A stretch of DNA of 16,186 nucleotides, from assembly GCA_014874425.1 (NCBI GenBank), contig JACWAG010000483.1:1-16186 (forward strand). Direction: 5' to 3'. Below, in pieces: positions 1 through 6,409 of the stretch. Position numbers and translations under genes: made by a program. Position 1 is the first letter of the stretch; each line of letters starts with the position of its first letter. Source of the DNA: Syntrophaceae bacterium. Lineage in GTDB: Bacteria; Desulfobacterota; Desulfomonilia; Desulfomonilales; Desulfomonilaceae. The notes under the pieces were generated by a model. The model saw nothing but the letters and a program-made list of their open reading frames with translations, was not told the origin of the DNA and did no database searches.

Positions 1-312
1 CTTCTCTCACATGATACCGTCGTAGCGTCCGGCTCTGTAGCCCGAGTGGATGAGAGCAAGTGTATCGGATGCGGGGCCTGTGTCTCTGCCTGTACGTATG
101 GTGTCCTGGAACTTCGCGATGTTAAAAAAGGGAAAAAGGCGACGGTGAATCCTGTCCTATGTAAAGGAGATGGTCTCTGTAACACAAAGTGTCCGACAGG
201 AGCGATACAACTGATGCACTTTACCGACGACGAGATCTTGAGCGAAATTGACGCGGCATTTCCAGTGGAAGAGATCATACAGCCAATGGACGTTGCGGTT
301 GGATATGTTTAA
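1..312 (+). CDS. hdrA: HdrA-like heterodisulfide reductase subunit A, C-terminal end (5' truncated by window)
   Basis: The reading frame is open from base 1 to the TAA at 310-312, so this is the last ~103 residues of a longer protein; an internal GTG at 46 is not a start. The visible part is a ferredoxin-like domain. The first cluster motif is CIGCGACVSAC (about nt 61-93). The second reads CKGDGLCNTKCP, with Asp (codon 169-171) where the usual second Cys would be. The tail contains HFTDDEILSEID, typical of HdrA C-termini. HdrA is the flavoprotein core of Hdr complexes that bifurcate or confurcate electrons between ferredoxin and a disulfide or other acceptor in the cytoplasm. The gene 45 nt downstream encodes MvhD, the usual partner linking HdrA to hydrogenase or formate dehydrogenase, which supports the call. 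The upstream FAD domain lies outside the window, so a related Qmo-type subunit is not fully excluded. Confidence 0.82.
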   Translation, partial: LLSHDTVVASGSVARVDESKCIGCGACVSACTYGVLELRDVKKGKKATVNPVLCKGDGLCNTKCPTGAIQLMHFTDDEILSEIDAAFPVEEIIQPMDVAVGYV

Positions 313-342
313 TACGAATGAATGAAGCCGAGATTACCAAAT

Positions 343-351
343 AGGAGGTGA
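343..351 (+). promoter_or_regulatory. Strong Shine-Dalgarno that fixes the mvhD start at 358
   Basis: AGGAGGTGA lies 6 nt before ATG 358, a near-perfect anti-16S match. It matters because the frame starting at 358 meets a TGA after 18 codons, while the next in-frame ATG (469) has no comparable site. This indicates translation really starts at 358 and passes through the TGA. Confidence 0.85.
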
Positions 352-357
352 GAACGT

Positions 358-1191
358 ATGAGCACAGGACTTAAATACAAACCAAAAGTCGTTGGGTTTG
401 TATGCCATTGGTGAGTATACGGCGCAGCCGACTTAGCTGGAGTTTCCAGACTACAATATACGACTGAAATGAGACTTATTCGCGTCATGTGTTCCGGTCG
501 AGTCGACCTGGGATTTGTACTCAGAGCCTTCTCAAACGGAGTGGATGGAGTGTTTATTGGTGGCTGCCGTTTGAACGAATGCAATTATGTGACTCATGGC
601 AACTTCCATGCGCTCAATATGGTACTTTTGGCTAGAAGAATAATGGAACACATAGGCCTGAACCCGGAGAGATTGAAGATCGAATTTATGTCCGGCGCTG
701 AAGCCAACCTTTTTGTCGAAGCTGTCAATGGTTTTGTCAAACAGGTGAAAAAGTTGGGACCACTGGGTGAAAGCGAAGGACTGGACCAAAATGATGTAAA
801 GTTGAAAACTGCGGAAATTACGAAGTTAGTCCCCTATATTAAGATGGTGAACCAGGACAAGCTGGCGTCACGACTAAAAACTCCGGAAGAATATGACGGA
901 CTTTTCACGCATGACGAGATAGAAAAGTTATTTCGTGAAGTGGTATCGTACTATATCGACCCGACCAAGTGCCAGGCGTGTTCAATTTGCCTTAAAAGAT
1001 GCCCTGTAGAAGCGATTGCAGGCGCCAAGAACCTGATCCATATAATTGATCAGGAGAAATGCATAAAGTGCGGGACCTGTTTTGAAGCTTGCCCCCCTCG
1101 CTTTGGCGCGGTGAGAAAGATCTCCGGCGAGCCTGTTCCACCTACTATTCCTGAGGAAGCGAGAACTATAGCAAGAAAGAGTAAAGCCTGA
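358..1191 (+). CDS. mvhD: MvhD-type hydrogenase/Hdr delta subunit fused to a 2x[4Fe-4S] ferredoxin domain; selenoprotein (UGA 412-414 = Sec19)
   Basis: This is a 277-residue protein if the in-frame TGA at codon 19 is read as selenocysteine. From ATG 358 the N-terminus runs into VCHW-U-VYGAADLAGVSRLQY, matching the family's CxWC-x-Y-x-GADLAG motif with Sec at the second Cys (C16-x2-U19). The same frame continues with RVMCSGRVD (C45), GGCRLNEC (C70, C75), FHALNMV and GPLGESEGL, all MvhD features. The C-terminal ~80 residues hold two CxxCxxCxxxCP motifs (C205-C215 and C235-C245) like the ferredoxin tails of flavin-linked hydrogenase subunits. MvhD binds an iron-sulfur cluster and carries electrons from hydrogenase or formate dehydrogenase to HdrA, encoded just upstream. 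Selenocysteine versions are known in methanogens and sulfate reducers. A SECIS-like hairpin follows the UGA. A gene caller that stops at TGA would give a 240-residue fragment from 469. A nonsense mutation is the alternative, but intact family sequence on both sides argues against it. Confidence 0.9.
415..461 (+). promoter_or_regulatory. Candidate bacterial SECIS element of mvhD
   Basis: Directly after the UGA (412-414) the mRNA can fold into an upper stem 437-441/445-449 (CTGGA/TCCAG, perfect) with triloop GUU at 442-444. It is extended below by UAG 434-436 with CUA 451-453 across a bulged A450, and closed by an outer stem GTATA 415-419 with TATAC 457-461. The apical loop begins with G and lies 27 nt after the UGA. 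This fits the general bacterial SECIS description: an upper stem-loop shortly after UGA, with a G in the first two loop positions. SelB binding is inferred. Confidence 0.7.
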
Positions 1192-1229
1192 CGTTTAATA
1201 GGATTCCCGGGTTGAGCAATGTTGGGATT

Positions 1230-1260
1230 CAAGTCTGAACCAAATTGAAGACTTGTTTTT
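1230..1260 (+). terminator. Probable weak rho-independent terminator after mvhD
   Basis: A 7-bp stem, CAAGTCT (1230-1236) with AGACTTG (1249-1255), has a 12-nt loop and is followed by TTTTTGTTGTTG. The stem is AT-rich and the loop is large, so efficiency is uncertain. The T tract is only on the + strand side, so it would serve mvhD and not the convergent feo operon. Confidence 0.45.
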
Positions 1261-1270
1261 GTTGTTGTGT

Positions 1271-1480
1271 TCAATTCAAATGACCATGCCGGCAACTGGG
1301 CGTGGCATGCTTTAAATCAGGAATTGCGGAGCAATTTTCCTTGTCTGAACAACACCCCACGCAATCACATGAACAACCTGGCCTTTTAGAAGAATTTGAC
1401 GTGAAATTTCTAACAAGCCTGTAGATTACAAAAACCGCAGCCAACAATACAATCAATCCTACAATAACGTCCTGCAACAT
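1271..1480 (-). CDS. FeoB-associated Cys-rich membrane protein
   Basis: This 69-residue protein has one N-terminal membrane span (about residues 4-21, LQDVIVGLIVLLAAVFVIY). A Cys-rich tail follows with C36, C38, C40, C43, C44, C50 and C63 plus H65 and H67. This is the architecture of the small FeoB-associated Cys-rich membrane protein family, encoded next to feoB in many bacteria. The exact role is not established; metal or redox handling near FeoB is usually suggested. It starts 24 nt after feoB, with an AGGA site 7 nt before its ATG, so it is the third gene of the feo operon. The Cys-rich tail is on the side expected to face the cytoplasm if the short N-terminus is outside, but orientation is inferred. 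Confidence 0.85.
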   Translation of the reverse strand: MLQDVIVGLIVLLAAVFVIYRLVRNFTSNSSKRPGCSCDCVGCCSDKENCSAIPDLKHATPSCRHGHLN

Positions 1481-1504
1481 TTTCTGTTCCTTTTGGGCTG
1501 ATTG

Positions 1505-3784
1505 CTAAGTGAGCCCGATCCCGAGCAGAGTACCCGTGGTTTTAACAATGAATGCCACGAAATATGCCAATACAGTGGTATAAACCATAGCAAATAACAT
1601 CCATCGCCACTTTCCGGTTTCTCTCTTGATGACAACCAATGTGACTACACAAGGGGCATATAACATAACGAACATTATCAACGTGAAAGCCATCAAAGGA
1701 TTCCAGCCAGGTTCATGTTTGAGCTGTTCCGAAAGTGTGGGATATTGTTCACGTTCAACGGCGCCCATGCTATATGCTGTTCCTAAAGTTGAAACCACAA
1801 CTTCTTTGGCGGCAAAGCCTCCCAAGAGAGCTACATTGGTTTTCCAATCAAATCCAATCGGTTTGAACACCCAGACTAGGCCAGCCCCGACCCTACCAGC
1901 TACCGTACCCCTTAATTTTTTGCTTTGTTCCTCATTTTCAAGTCCTAATTTGTCTTCTTTATACTGGGCGTATTTTAAAGTTAATGGCGTGGCGATTTGT
2001 TGAGTATCTTTGCCCTCGGCGGATTGTGAATCTTCAAAACTTTTAAGGTCCTGTTGATTCTTTAAGACTGAACTTACCGCCGGATCATTGAGGAAATGGG
2101 ACGTCAAATTGTCCTGTTTCTCTTCAAAGAACGCCTTTTGTTCAGTGGAAAGCCCAGGGAACGTCATTAAAACCCATATTATTATGGAGACAGCCAATAT
2201 AACCGTGCCAGCTTTCTTTAAATACATCCAGGTGCGTTCCCACGTATGTATTAAAAGCCCCTGGAATGTTGGGACCCGGTATGGTGGCAACTCTAGCACG
2301 AAAGGGGCGGATGGACCGGACAAAACTGTTGAACGAATGGCTCTTCCGGCCAAAAGGACCATCACCCATGATATTAGTGTGAGCAAAAACATTATGGCGG
2401 CACGATTACCAGGGAAAAAGGCCCCAATTAACAGAGCGTATACGGGCAATTTAGCGCCACAATTCATTAGGGGCGCGACCAGTATGGTGACCAACCGTTC
2501 TTTGGGTTCTTTCATGGTGCGGGTGGCCATAATGCCGGGAACAGCGCAACCGCCGGCAATTCCTCCAGCTACCATAAGAGCAAGCATCGAAGCGCCATGC
2601 AACCCAAACCCACGTAAGACTCGATCAAGCATAAAAGCGATACGAGCCATATATCCGGTATCTTCCAATATTGCGATTGCGAAAAACATAAATGCTATTA
2701 ATGGCGTAAACCCTAATACTCCACCAACCCCTTTAATCATGCCACTCACTATTAATGACTTCAAAAGTCCTTCAGGAAGGATAGTGGAAACGCTGTCTCC
2801 AAGCCAAGAAAAGAAGGAATCAAAGTATTTAACCAAAGGAGCGCTACCGTTGAAAGTAAAAATATAAACGGAATAAAGAACTGCAAGCAGGATCAAAGGT
2901 CCTAACAAACGATTTGTAAGAACTTTGTCGATTGATTCGCTTAAATTTACCCTATCGGTTCGTTCGACTTGAACTGTTTGCTTGATAGCGCCGGATATGA
3001 ATCCATACCTGGCGTCTGCAAGCACTATCTCAGGGCTATCGCCAAAAATATTAGTCAAATGGGATCGGCTTTTGTCGACCTGCTCCATTACTTTAGCTCT
3101 GTGATCAAGGCTGTCTATCTTTTTGATAATTTCTGTGTCGCCCTCAAGCAATTTGGCAGAAACCCACCGTGTGTTCACGGTGGCGGACGAAAAGCTGTTC
3201 GTATAAAGTAGGCCCTGAATTTTATATAGTTCGTCCTCAACCTCCACTCCATATGTGAACCTAGTGAAGTCTTCCGGTGATTGAGGTTCTTCAACTTGCG
3301 AAATTATGGCGTCTACCAGAGAGTCCATACCAACTCCCTTTTTCCCGTTTGTGGTTACAACGGGAACGCCAATTAAATTGGAAAAAAGCGTTTCATCAAT
3401 GATTATGCCGCGACCGCGCGCGACATCGATCATGTTAAGGACTATTACTAATTTGCATCCCATTTCCAGAAGCTGGACGGAAAGATATAAATTTCTTTCA
3501 AGATTAGAAGCGTCGACGACATTGATGACTAGATCCGGCCTGGAATCAACGATAAAATTGCGAGCGATGATTTCTTCGAGGGAGAAAGCTGTTAACGAAT
3601 ATGTGCCTGGCAGATCTACTATATGAATTTCGCGCCCTTTATGTTTTAGAGTCCCCTCCTTTTTTTCCACCGTAACACCGGGCCAGTTTCCTACATGCTG
3701 TCGAGCGCCTGTCAATGCGTTAAAAATCGTGGTTTTGCCTGCGTTAGGGTTTCCGGCCAAAGCCACAGTGATTTTTTGTTTCAT
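1505..3784 (-). CDS. feoB: FeoB ferrous iron transport protein B
   Basis: The protein has 759 residues. FeoB is a GTPase-coupled inner-membrane Fe2+ importer. The N-terminal G domain shows G1 GNPNAGKT (residues 11-18), a switch I region VGNWPGVT with T38, G3 DLPG (57-60) and G4 NMID (117-120). Then come the helical guanine-dissociation-inhibitor-like region and the membrane core, with hallmark stretches such as GFTPLIAFMFFAIAILEDTGYMARIAF, MATRTMKEPKERL, LMNCGAKLPVYALL and GGFAAKEVVVSTLGTAYSMG. A long hydrophilic segment between late membrane spans (about residues 560-630) is common in this branch. I chose ATG 3784 because TCCTT/AAGGA (3792-3796) lies 7 nt upstream and the protein then begins MKQKITVALAG like other FeoB proteins. 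An in-frame ATG at 3817 would add 11 residues, overlap feoA and lacks a good ribosome site. The ribosome site overlaps the feoA stop, implying coupled translation. Confidence 0.96.
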   Translation of the reverse strand: MKQKITVALAGNPNAGKTTIFNALTGARQHVGNWPGVTVEKKEGTLKHKGREIHIVDLPGTYSLTAFSLEEIIARNFIVDSRPDLVINVVDASNLERNLYLSVQLLEMGCKLVIVLNMIDVARGRGIIIDETLFSNLIGVPVVTTNGKKGVGMDSLVDAIISQVEEPQSPEDFTRFTYGVEVEDELYKIQGLLYTNSFSSATVNTRWVSAKLLEGDTEIIKKIDSLDHRAKVMEQVDKSRSHLTNIFGDSPEIVLADARYGFISGAIKQTVQVERTDRVNLSESIDKVLTNRLLGPLILLAVLYSVYIFTFNGSAPLVKYFDSFFSWLGDSVSTILPEGLLKSLIVSGMIKGVGGVLGFTPLIAFMFFAIAILEDTGYMARIAFMLDRVLRGFGLHGASMLALMVAGGIAGGCAVPGIMATRTMKEPKERLVTILVAPLMNCGAKLPVYALLIGAFFPGNRAAIMFLLTLISWVMVLLAGRAIRSTVLSGPSAPFVLELPPYRVPTFQGLLIHTWERTWMYLKKAGTVILAVSIIIWVLMTFPGLSTEQKAFFEEKQDNLTSHFLNDPAVSSVLKNQQDLKSFEDSQSAEGKDTQQIATPLTLKYAQYKEDKLGLENEEQSKKLRGTVAGRVGAGLVWVFKPIGFDWKTNVALLGGFAAKEVVVSTLGTAYSMGAVEREQYPTLSEQLKHEPGWNPLMAFTLIMFVMLYAPCVVTLVVIKRETGKWRWMLFAMVYTTVLAYFVAFIVKTTGTLLGIGLT

Positions 3785-3794
3785 ACAGGAATCC

Positions 3795-4109
3795 TTAAGC
3801 GGCAAGTTCTGGCTCATTCATCAAAATGTGAGCCGCCTGTTTTTTCCGCAACGTAATATGATAACCCTTAATCACAAATTCCATAGGGTCATTTAGTGGG
3901 GCGTATTTAACCACCTGGATCTCCGTTCCTCTAACAAATCCCATCTCCATCAAACGGAGTCTGAAATCAGGATCTCCACAGACCTGGACTATTTTACCTC
4001 TTTGTCCGGGTTTGTAATTTGACAATTTGATGGTTTTCTCCACGAGGCACTTATGATCAACTAACGAAACACAATTCAGACATTTTTTTTGAAACACTCT
4101 AGGGCTCAT
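3795..4109 (-). CDS. feoA: FeoA-family protein with N-terminal Cys/His extension
   Basis: This 104-residue cytoplasmic partner of FeoB is the first gene of the feo operon. Residues about 26-100 form the SH3-like FeoA domain (LSNYKPGQRGKIVQV, LRLMEMGFVRGTEIQVV, PLNDPMEFVIKGYHITLRK). FeoA binds FeoB and is needed for efficient Fe2+ uptake. The first ~25 residues are an addition to the usual 75-85-residue FeoA and carry C10-x2-C13-x5-H19-x-C21, a possible metal site. The ATG at 4109 is backed by GGAGG (4120-4124) 10 nt upstream, so the extension is probably translated. The next gene, feoB, starts 10 nt after its stop. Confidence 0.92.
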   Translation of the reverse strand: MSPRVFQKKCLNCVSLVDHKCLVEKTIKLSNYKPGQRGKIVQVCGDPDFRLRLMEMGFVRGTEIQVVKYAPLNDPMEFVIKGYHITLRKKQAAHILMNEPELAA

Positions 4110-4441
4110 TTTCAGTAATCCTCCGAAGCTAAATCGTCTAGCCGAGAAGGCTATTTTTGTTAGATGCGTCGAACATACTTTTAACCCTCATACAAAATCT
4201 TGTCAAGTCAACTTTAGCAAGAATCTACTGGTGCGCCATTAAAATCTTGAGTATTTTTATCGTAAACCAGAAAAGCGCTTACAAAAACATACTCAACAAA
4301 AAGACATTCCTGAACCGGAAATCCTGGACCCTTTTTCATCCATTAATTCTTTGTAAGAAACGTCAGAAAATGCTATTTCAATTACACAAACCTGATTCCA
4401 GTGTTTCCGAAAACTTTTTGCCCCAGCTTTTGGAGTAAGGC
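4110..4441. other. Divergent intergenic region feoA / uxs
   Basis: This 332-bp gap holds the feo promoter (4178-4206), the TAGCC/GGCTA repeat (4139-4153) and a longer imperfect inverted repeat. In the latter, TTGAGTAT (4247-4254) pairs with ATACTCAA (4289-4296), and TTTT/AAAA pairs inside it across a bulged C. The + strand promoter of the next operon is not clear; TTGTAA with TATTTC near 4350-4380 is too weak to call. A TTG-start frame across 4157-4438 looks non-coding. Confidence 0.5.
4178..4206 (-). promoter_or_regulatory. Predicted sigma70-type promoter of the feoA-feoB operon
   Basis: On the - strand a perfect -35 TTGACA (4201-4206) is followed by a 17-bp spacer and TAAAAG (4178-4183, 4 of 6 matches to TATAAT). 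Transcription would begin near 4171, giving a ~60-nt leader before feoA. The leader contains the inverted repeat TAGCC-5-GGCTA (4139-4153), a possible operator or hairpin. No classic Fur box was recognised. Confidence 0.55.
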
Positions 4442-5386
4442 ATGAAAACAATAGTTGTTAGTGGTGGAGCCGGTTTTATTGGGAGCCATCTGACAGAAAG
4501 CCTTTTGAGCACAGGACACAATGTCCTGTGTCTTGACAACATGTTTACTGGTAGCAAGAAAAATATAGAGCCGTTTAGGGACCACCCCAATTTTGAATTT
4601 GTCAGACATGATGTAGTGGTTCCCATACTGCTGGAAGCGGACGAAATTTATCATTTGGCTTGCCCTGCTTCGCCTGTTCATTATCAGAACAATCCAATAA
4701 AAACCCTTAAAACATCTGTGATCGGGACTATGAATATGTTAGGTCTTGCGAAAAGAATCAAGGCGAGGTTTCTCCTTGCTTCTACTTCCGAAGTTTATGG
4801 AGACCCGGAAATTCATCCTCAGACGGAGAGTTATCATGGAAACGTAAATCCCGTGGGACCAAGGGCTTGCTACGACGAAGGAAAACGAGCTGCGGAAACC
4901 CTAACTGTAGGATATAGGGATTACAATAGTACCAATGTCGGAATAGCCAGGATTTTCAACACATATGGTCCCAGAATGTTACCCAACGACGGTAGGGTAG
5001 TTAGTAATTTCATATGCCAAGCCCTTCAGGGTGAAGACCTCACCATTTACGGAGATGGTTCTCAAACTAGATCATTTTGTTTCATCAGCGATATGGTCAA
5101 TGGCTTGACCAAATTAATGGAAAGCGCACAACCGGGGCCAATTAACTTAGGCAACCCTCACGAGGTTACTATCAAAGAACTGGCGAAAACCATACTGAAG
5201 TTAATTGGGAAGGACAAATCCAAGATCGTTTACAAAGACCTTCCTCAAGACGATCCTACAAGAAGACGACCCGATATATCCTTAGCTAAAAAGGCCCTAA
5301 ACTGGGGCCCTAAGATACCACTGGAAGACGGACTGAAGGCTACCATAGCCTATTTTGAAGAAGAACTGAGAATCAAGAATGGCTGA
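4442..5386 (+). CDS. uxs: UDP-glucuronate decarboxylase (UDP-xylose synthase), extended SDR family
   Basis: This 314-residue cytoplasmic enzyme is predicted to convert UDP-glucuronate to UDP-xylose, a precursor for surface polysaccharide. It has the NAD-binding motif GGAGFIG (G8, G11, G14), HLACPASPVHYQ, catalytic STSEVYGDP (114-122), and ACYDEGKRAAETL with Y144-x3-K148. ARIFNTYGPRM, GDGSQTRSFCFI and a late RRPDISLAK follow. The CYDEGKR block and HLACPASP are characteristic of UXS within the epimerase/dehydratase group, and the length matches bacterial UXS. The start has GGAG and AAGG just upstream. The next gene overlaps its end by 8 nt, so the two are translationally coupled. UDP-4-keto-xylose as product cannot be excluded from sequence alone. 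Confidence 0.88.
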   Translation: MKTIVVSGGAGFIGSHLTESLLSTGHNVLCLDNMFTGSKKNIEPFRDHPNFEFVRHDVVVPILLEADEIYHLACPASPVHYQNNPIKTLKTSVIGTMNMLGLAKRIKARFLLASTSEVYGDPEIHPQTESYHGNVNPVGPRACYDEGKRAAETLTVGYRDYNSTNVGIARIFNTYGPRMLPNDGRVVSNFICQALQGEDLTIYGDGSQTRSFCFISDMVNGLTKLMESAQPGPINLGNPHEVTIKELAKTILKLIGKDKSKIVYKDLPQDDPTRRRPDISLAKKALNWGPKIPLEDGLKATIAYFEEELRIKNG

Positions 5387-6398
5387 AACTCAGCGAAGGG
5401 ATTCAAATTCCAAACGTAACATATTAATAGTAATTGGCGGCATTCTGGGCCTGTTTTTTTTGTGGCTTACCTTTCGTGATATTTCCCTCGTTGATTTGGA
5501 GGATGGCGTGCGGAAGATGAAGGCATGGTATTTACTACCCTGCCTTTTATTGGCCATCTCCTGTCAATTCGTACGGGCAATAAGATTTGGGGTAATCCTA
5601 AGCCCATTCTGTTCATTAAATCTCAAATCTCTTTGGGATTTACTTAATATCTGGGCGGCCGCCAACATGATATTGCCCGCCAGGCTTGGAGAGCTTGTTC
5701 GACCCTATCTTCTCCAGCAGAGAGGCGCTTCATTTTCAAGTGTGTTTGGCTCTGTGATGGTTGAAAGATTTTTTGACTTGTCTGGTTTACTGTTATTGTT
5801 AGGGGTCGTTTTGCTAAAAACACCGGACGCTCCACCAAGATTTTCTTTCCTGGGAATGTTTCTTTTAATTTGTCTTGTTTTCGGCTATGTCCTCGTGCTC
5901 ATAATCTTGATAAAAAAAGACAAGGCTCTTTTTATTTTGAATAAAATCTTCTCAATATTACCTCGTAGAGCAGGAGAGTTTATCGAAGGGGTGCTCGAGA
6001 AATTAATCGATGGCTTGGGCATTATGGCCAGCCCTAAACAGGCCCTCATCATTTTCTTATATTCCGTGGTCTTATGGTTATTATTCTCCTCAACAACGTA
6101 TCTATTTTTACTGGCGTTTTCTATAGACGCCCCATTCTTAGTGGCGGTAACAATTCAGCTTTTTATAGCGTTAGGTGTGGCGCTCCCATCAGCCCCAGGA
6201 TTTATTGGAACTTTTCATGCGGCCGGTCGTTACGCTTTGGCCCTTTTCGGAATAGGGGCAATAGTAGCCGTGTCATTCGCTACTGTTTATCACCTGTTCA
6301 GTTTGGTTGTGTGCATTAGTTTAGGTCTAATTTCTTATCTTACGAGCGATTTTCGGTTGGACCAGAAGATTTTTTCCGGTAGCGAAAGCAGTTCTTAA
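5379..6398 (+). CDS. Flippase-like integral membrane protein (LPG synthase TM / UPF0104-type)
   Basis: This 339-residue protein has about 8 hydrophobic segments, the first at residues 14-31. It contains the family signatures ARLGELVRPYLLQQRG (101-116), a following ERFFDL (129-134) and a late PSAPGFIGTFHAA (270-282). These place it in the flippase-like domain group related to the membrane half of lysyl-phosphatidylglycerol synthase and to AglD. The catalytic transferase half of MprF is absent. Members are often found beside glycosyltransferase or sugar-nucleotide genes and are thought to move lipid-linked substrates, but the substrate here is unknown. It starts inside the end of uxs (ATG 5379, 8-nt overlap) with only a weak GAGAA upstream, consistent with coupling. 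A role with UDP-xylose in envelope glycan synthesis is inference from the neighbour. Confidence 0.8.
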   Translation: MAETQRRDSNSKRNILIVIGGILGLFFLWLTFRDISLVDLEDGVRKMKAWYLLPCLLLAISCQFVRAIRFGVILSPFCSLNLKSLWDLLNIWAAANMILPARLGELVRPYLLQQRGASFSSVFGSVMVERFFDLSGLLLLLGVVLLKTPDAPPRFSFLGMFLLICLVFGYVLVLIILIKKDKALFILNKIFSILPRRAGEFIEGVLEKLIDGLGIMASPKQALIIFLYSVVLWLLFSSTTYLFLLAFSIDAPFLVAVTIQLFIALGVALPSAPGFIGTFHAAGRYALALFGIGAIVAVSFATVYHLFSLVVCISLGLISYLTSDFRLDQKIFSGSESSS

Positions 6399-6409
6399 CA
6401 GGAGAAAAT

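Noticed and set aside
469..1191. mvhD starting at the internal ATG 469 as a 240-residue gene
   Set aside because: It has no Shine-Dalgarno and lacks the conserved N-terminal motif; a strong ribosome site at 343-351 and family sequence upstream of the TGA support a start at 358 with Sec read-through.
1285..1312. CATGCC/GGCATG inverted repeat near the end of the FeoB-associated gene as a feo terminator
   Set aside because: It lies within the coding region, has a 13-nt loop and no T tract follows on the - strand.
1626..2003. Antisense frame of 125 codons inside feoB
   Set aside because: It is a shadow of the feoB C-terminal half with no independent start signal.
2088..2867. Long antisense frame (259 codons) inside feoB
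   Set aside because: It is opposite a fully conserved feoB region; the sequence resembles no family and is explained by codon bias of the real gene.
3784..3817. ATG 3817 as the feoB start
   Set aside because: It overlaps feoA, lacks a ribosome site and adds 11 residues not typical of FeoB; ATG 3784 has AAGGA at proper spacing.
4139..4158. TAGCC/GGCTA hairpin followed by TTTTT as a + strand terminator
   Set aside because: No + strand gene lies upstream to terminate (feoA runs the other way); a leader hairpin or operator on the - strand is more sensible.
4157..4438. TTG-start frame of 93 codons between feoA and uxs
   Set aside because: No ribosome site, no recognisable domain, Lys/Leu/Ile-rich composition expected from AT-rich non-coding DNA, and it overlaps the feo promoter on the other strand.
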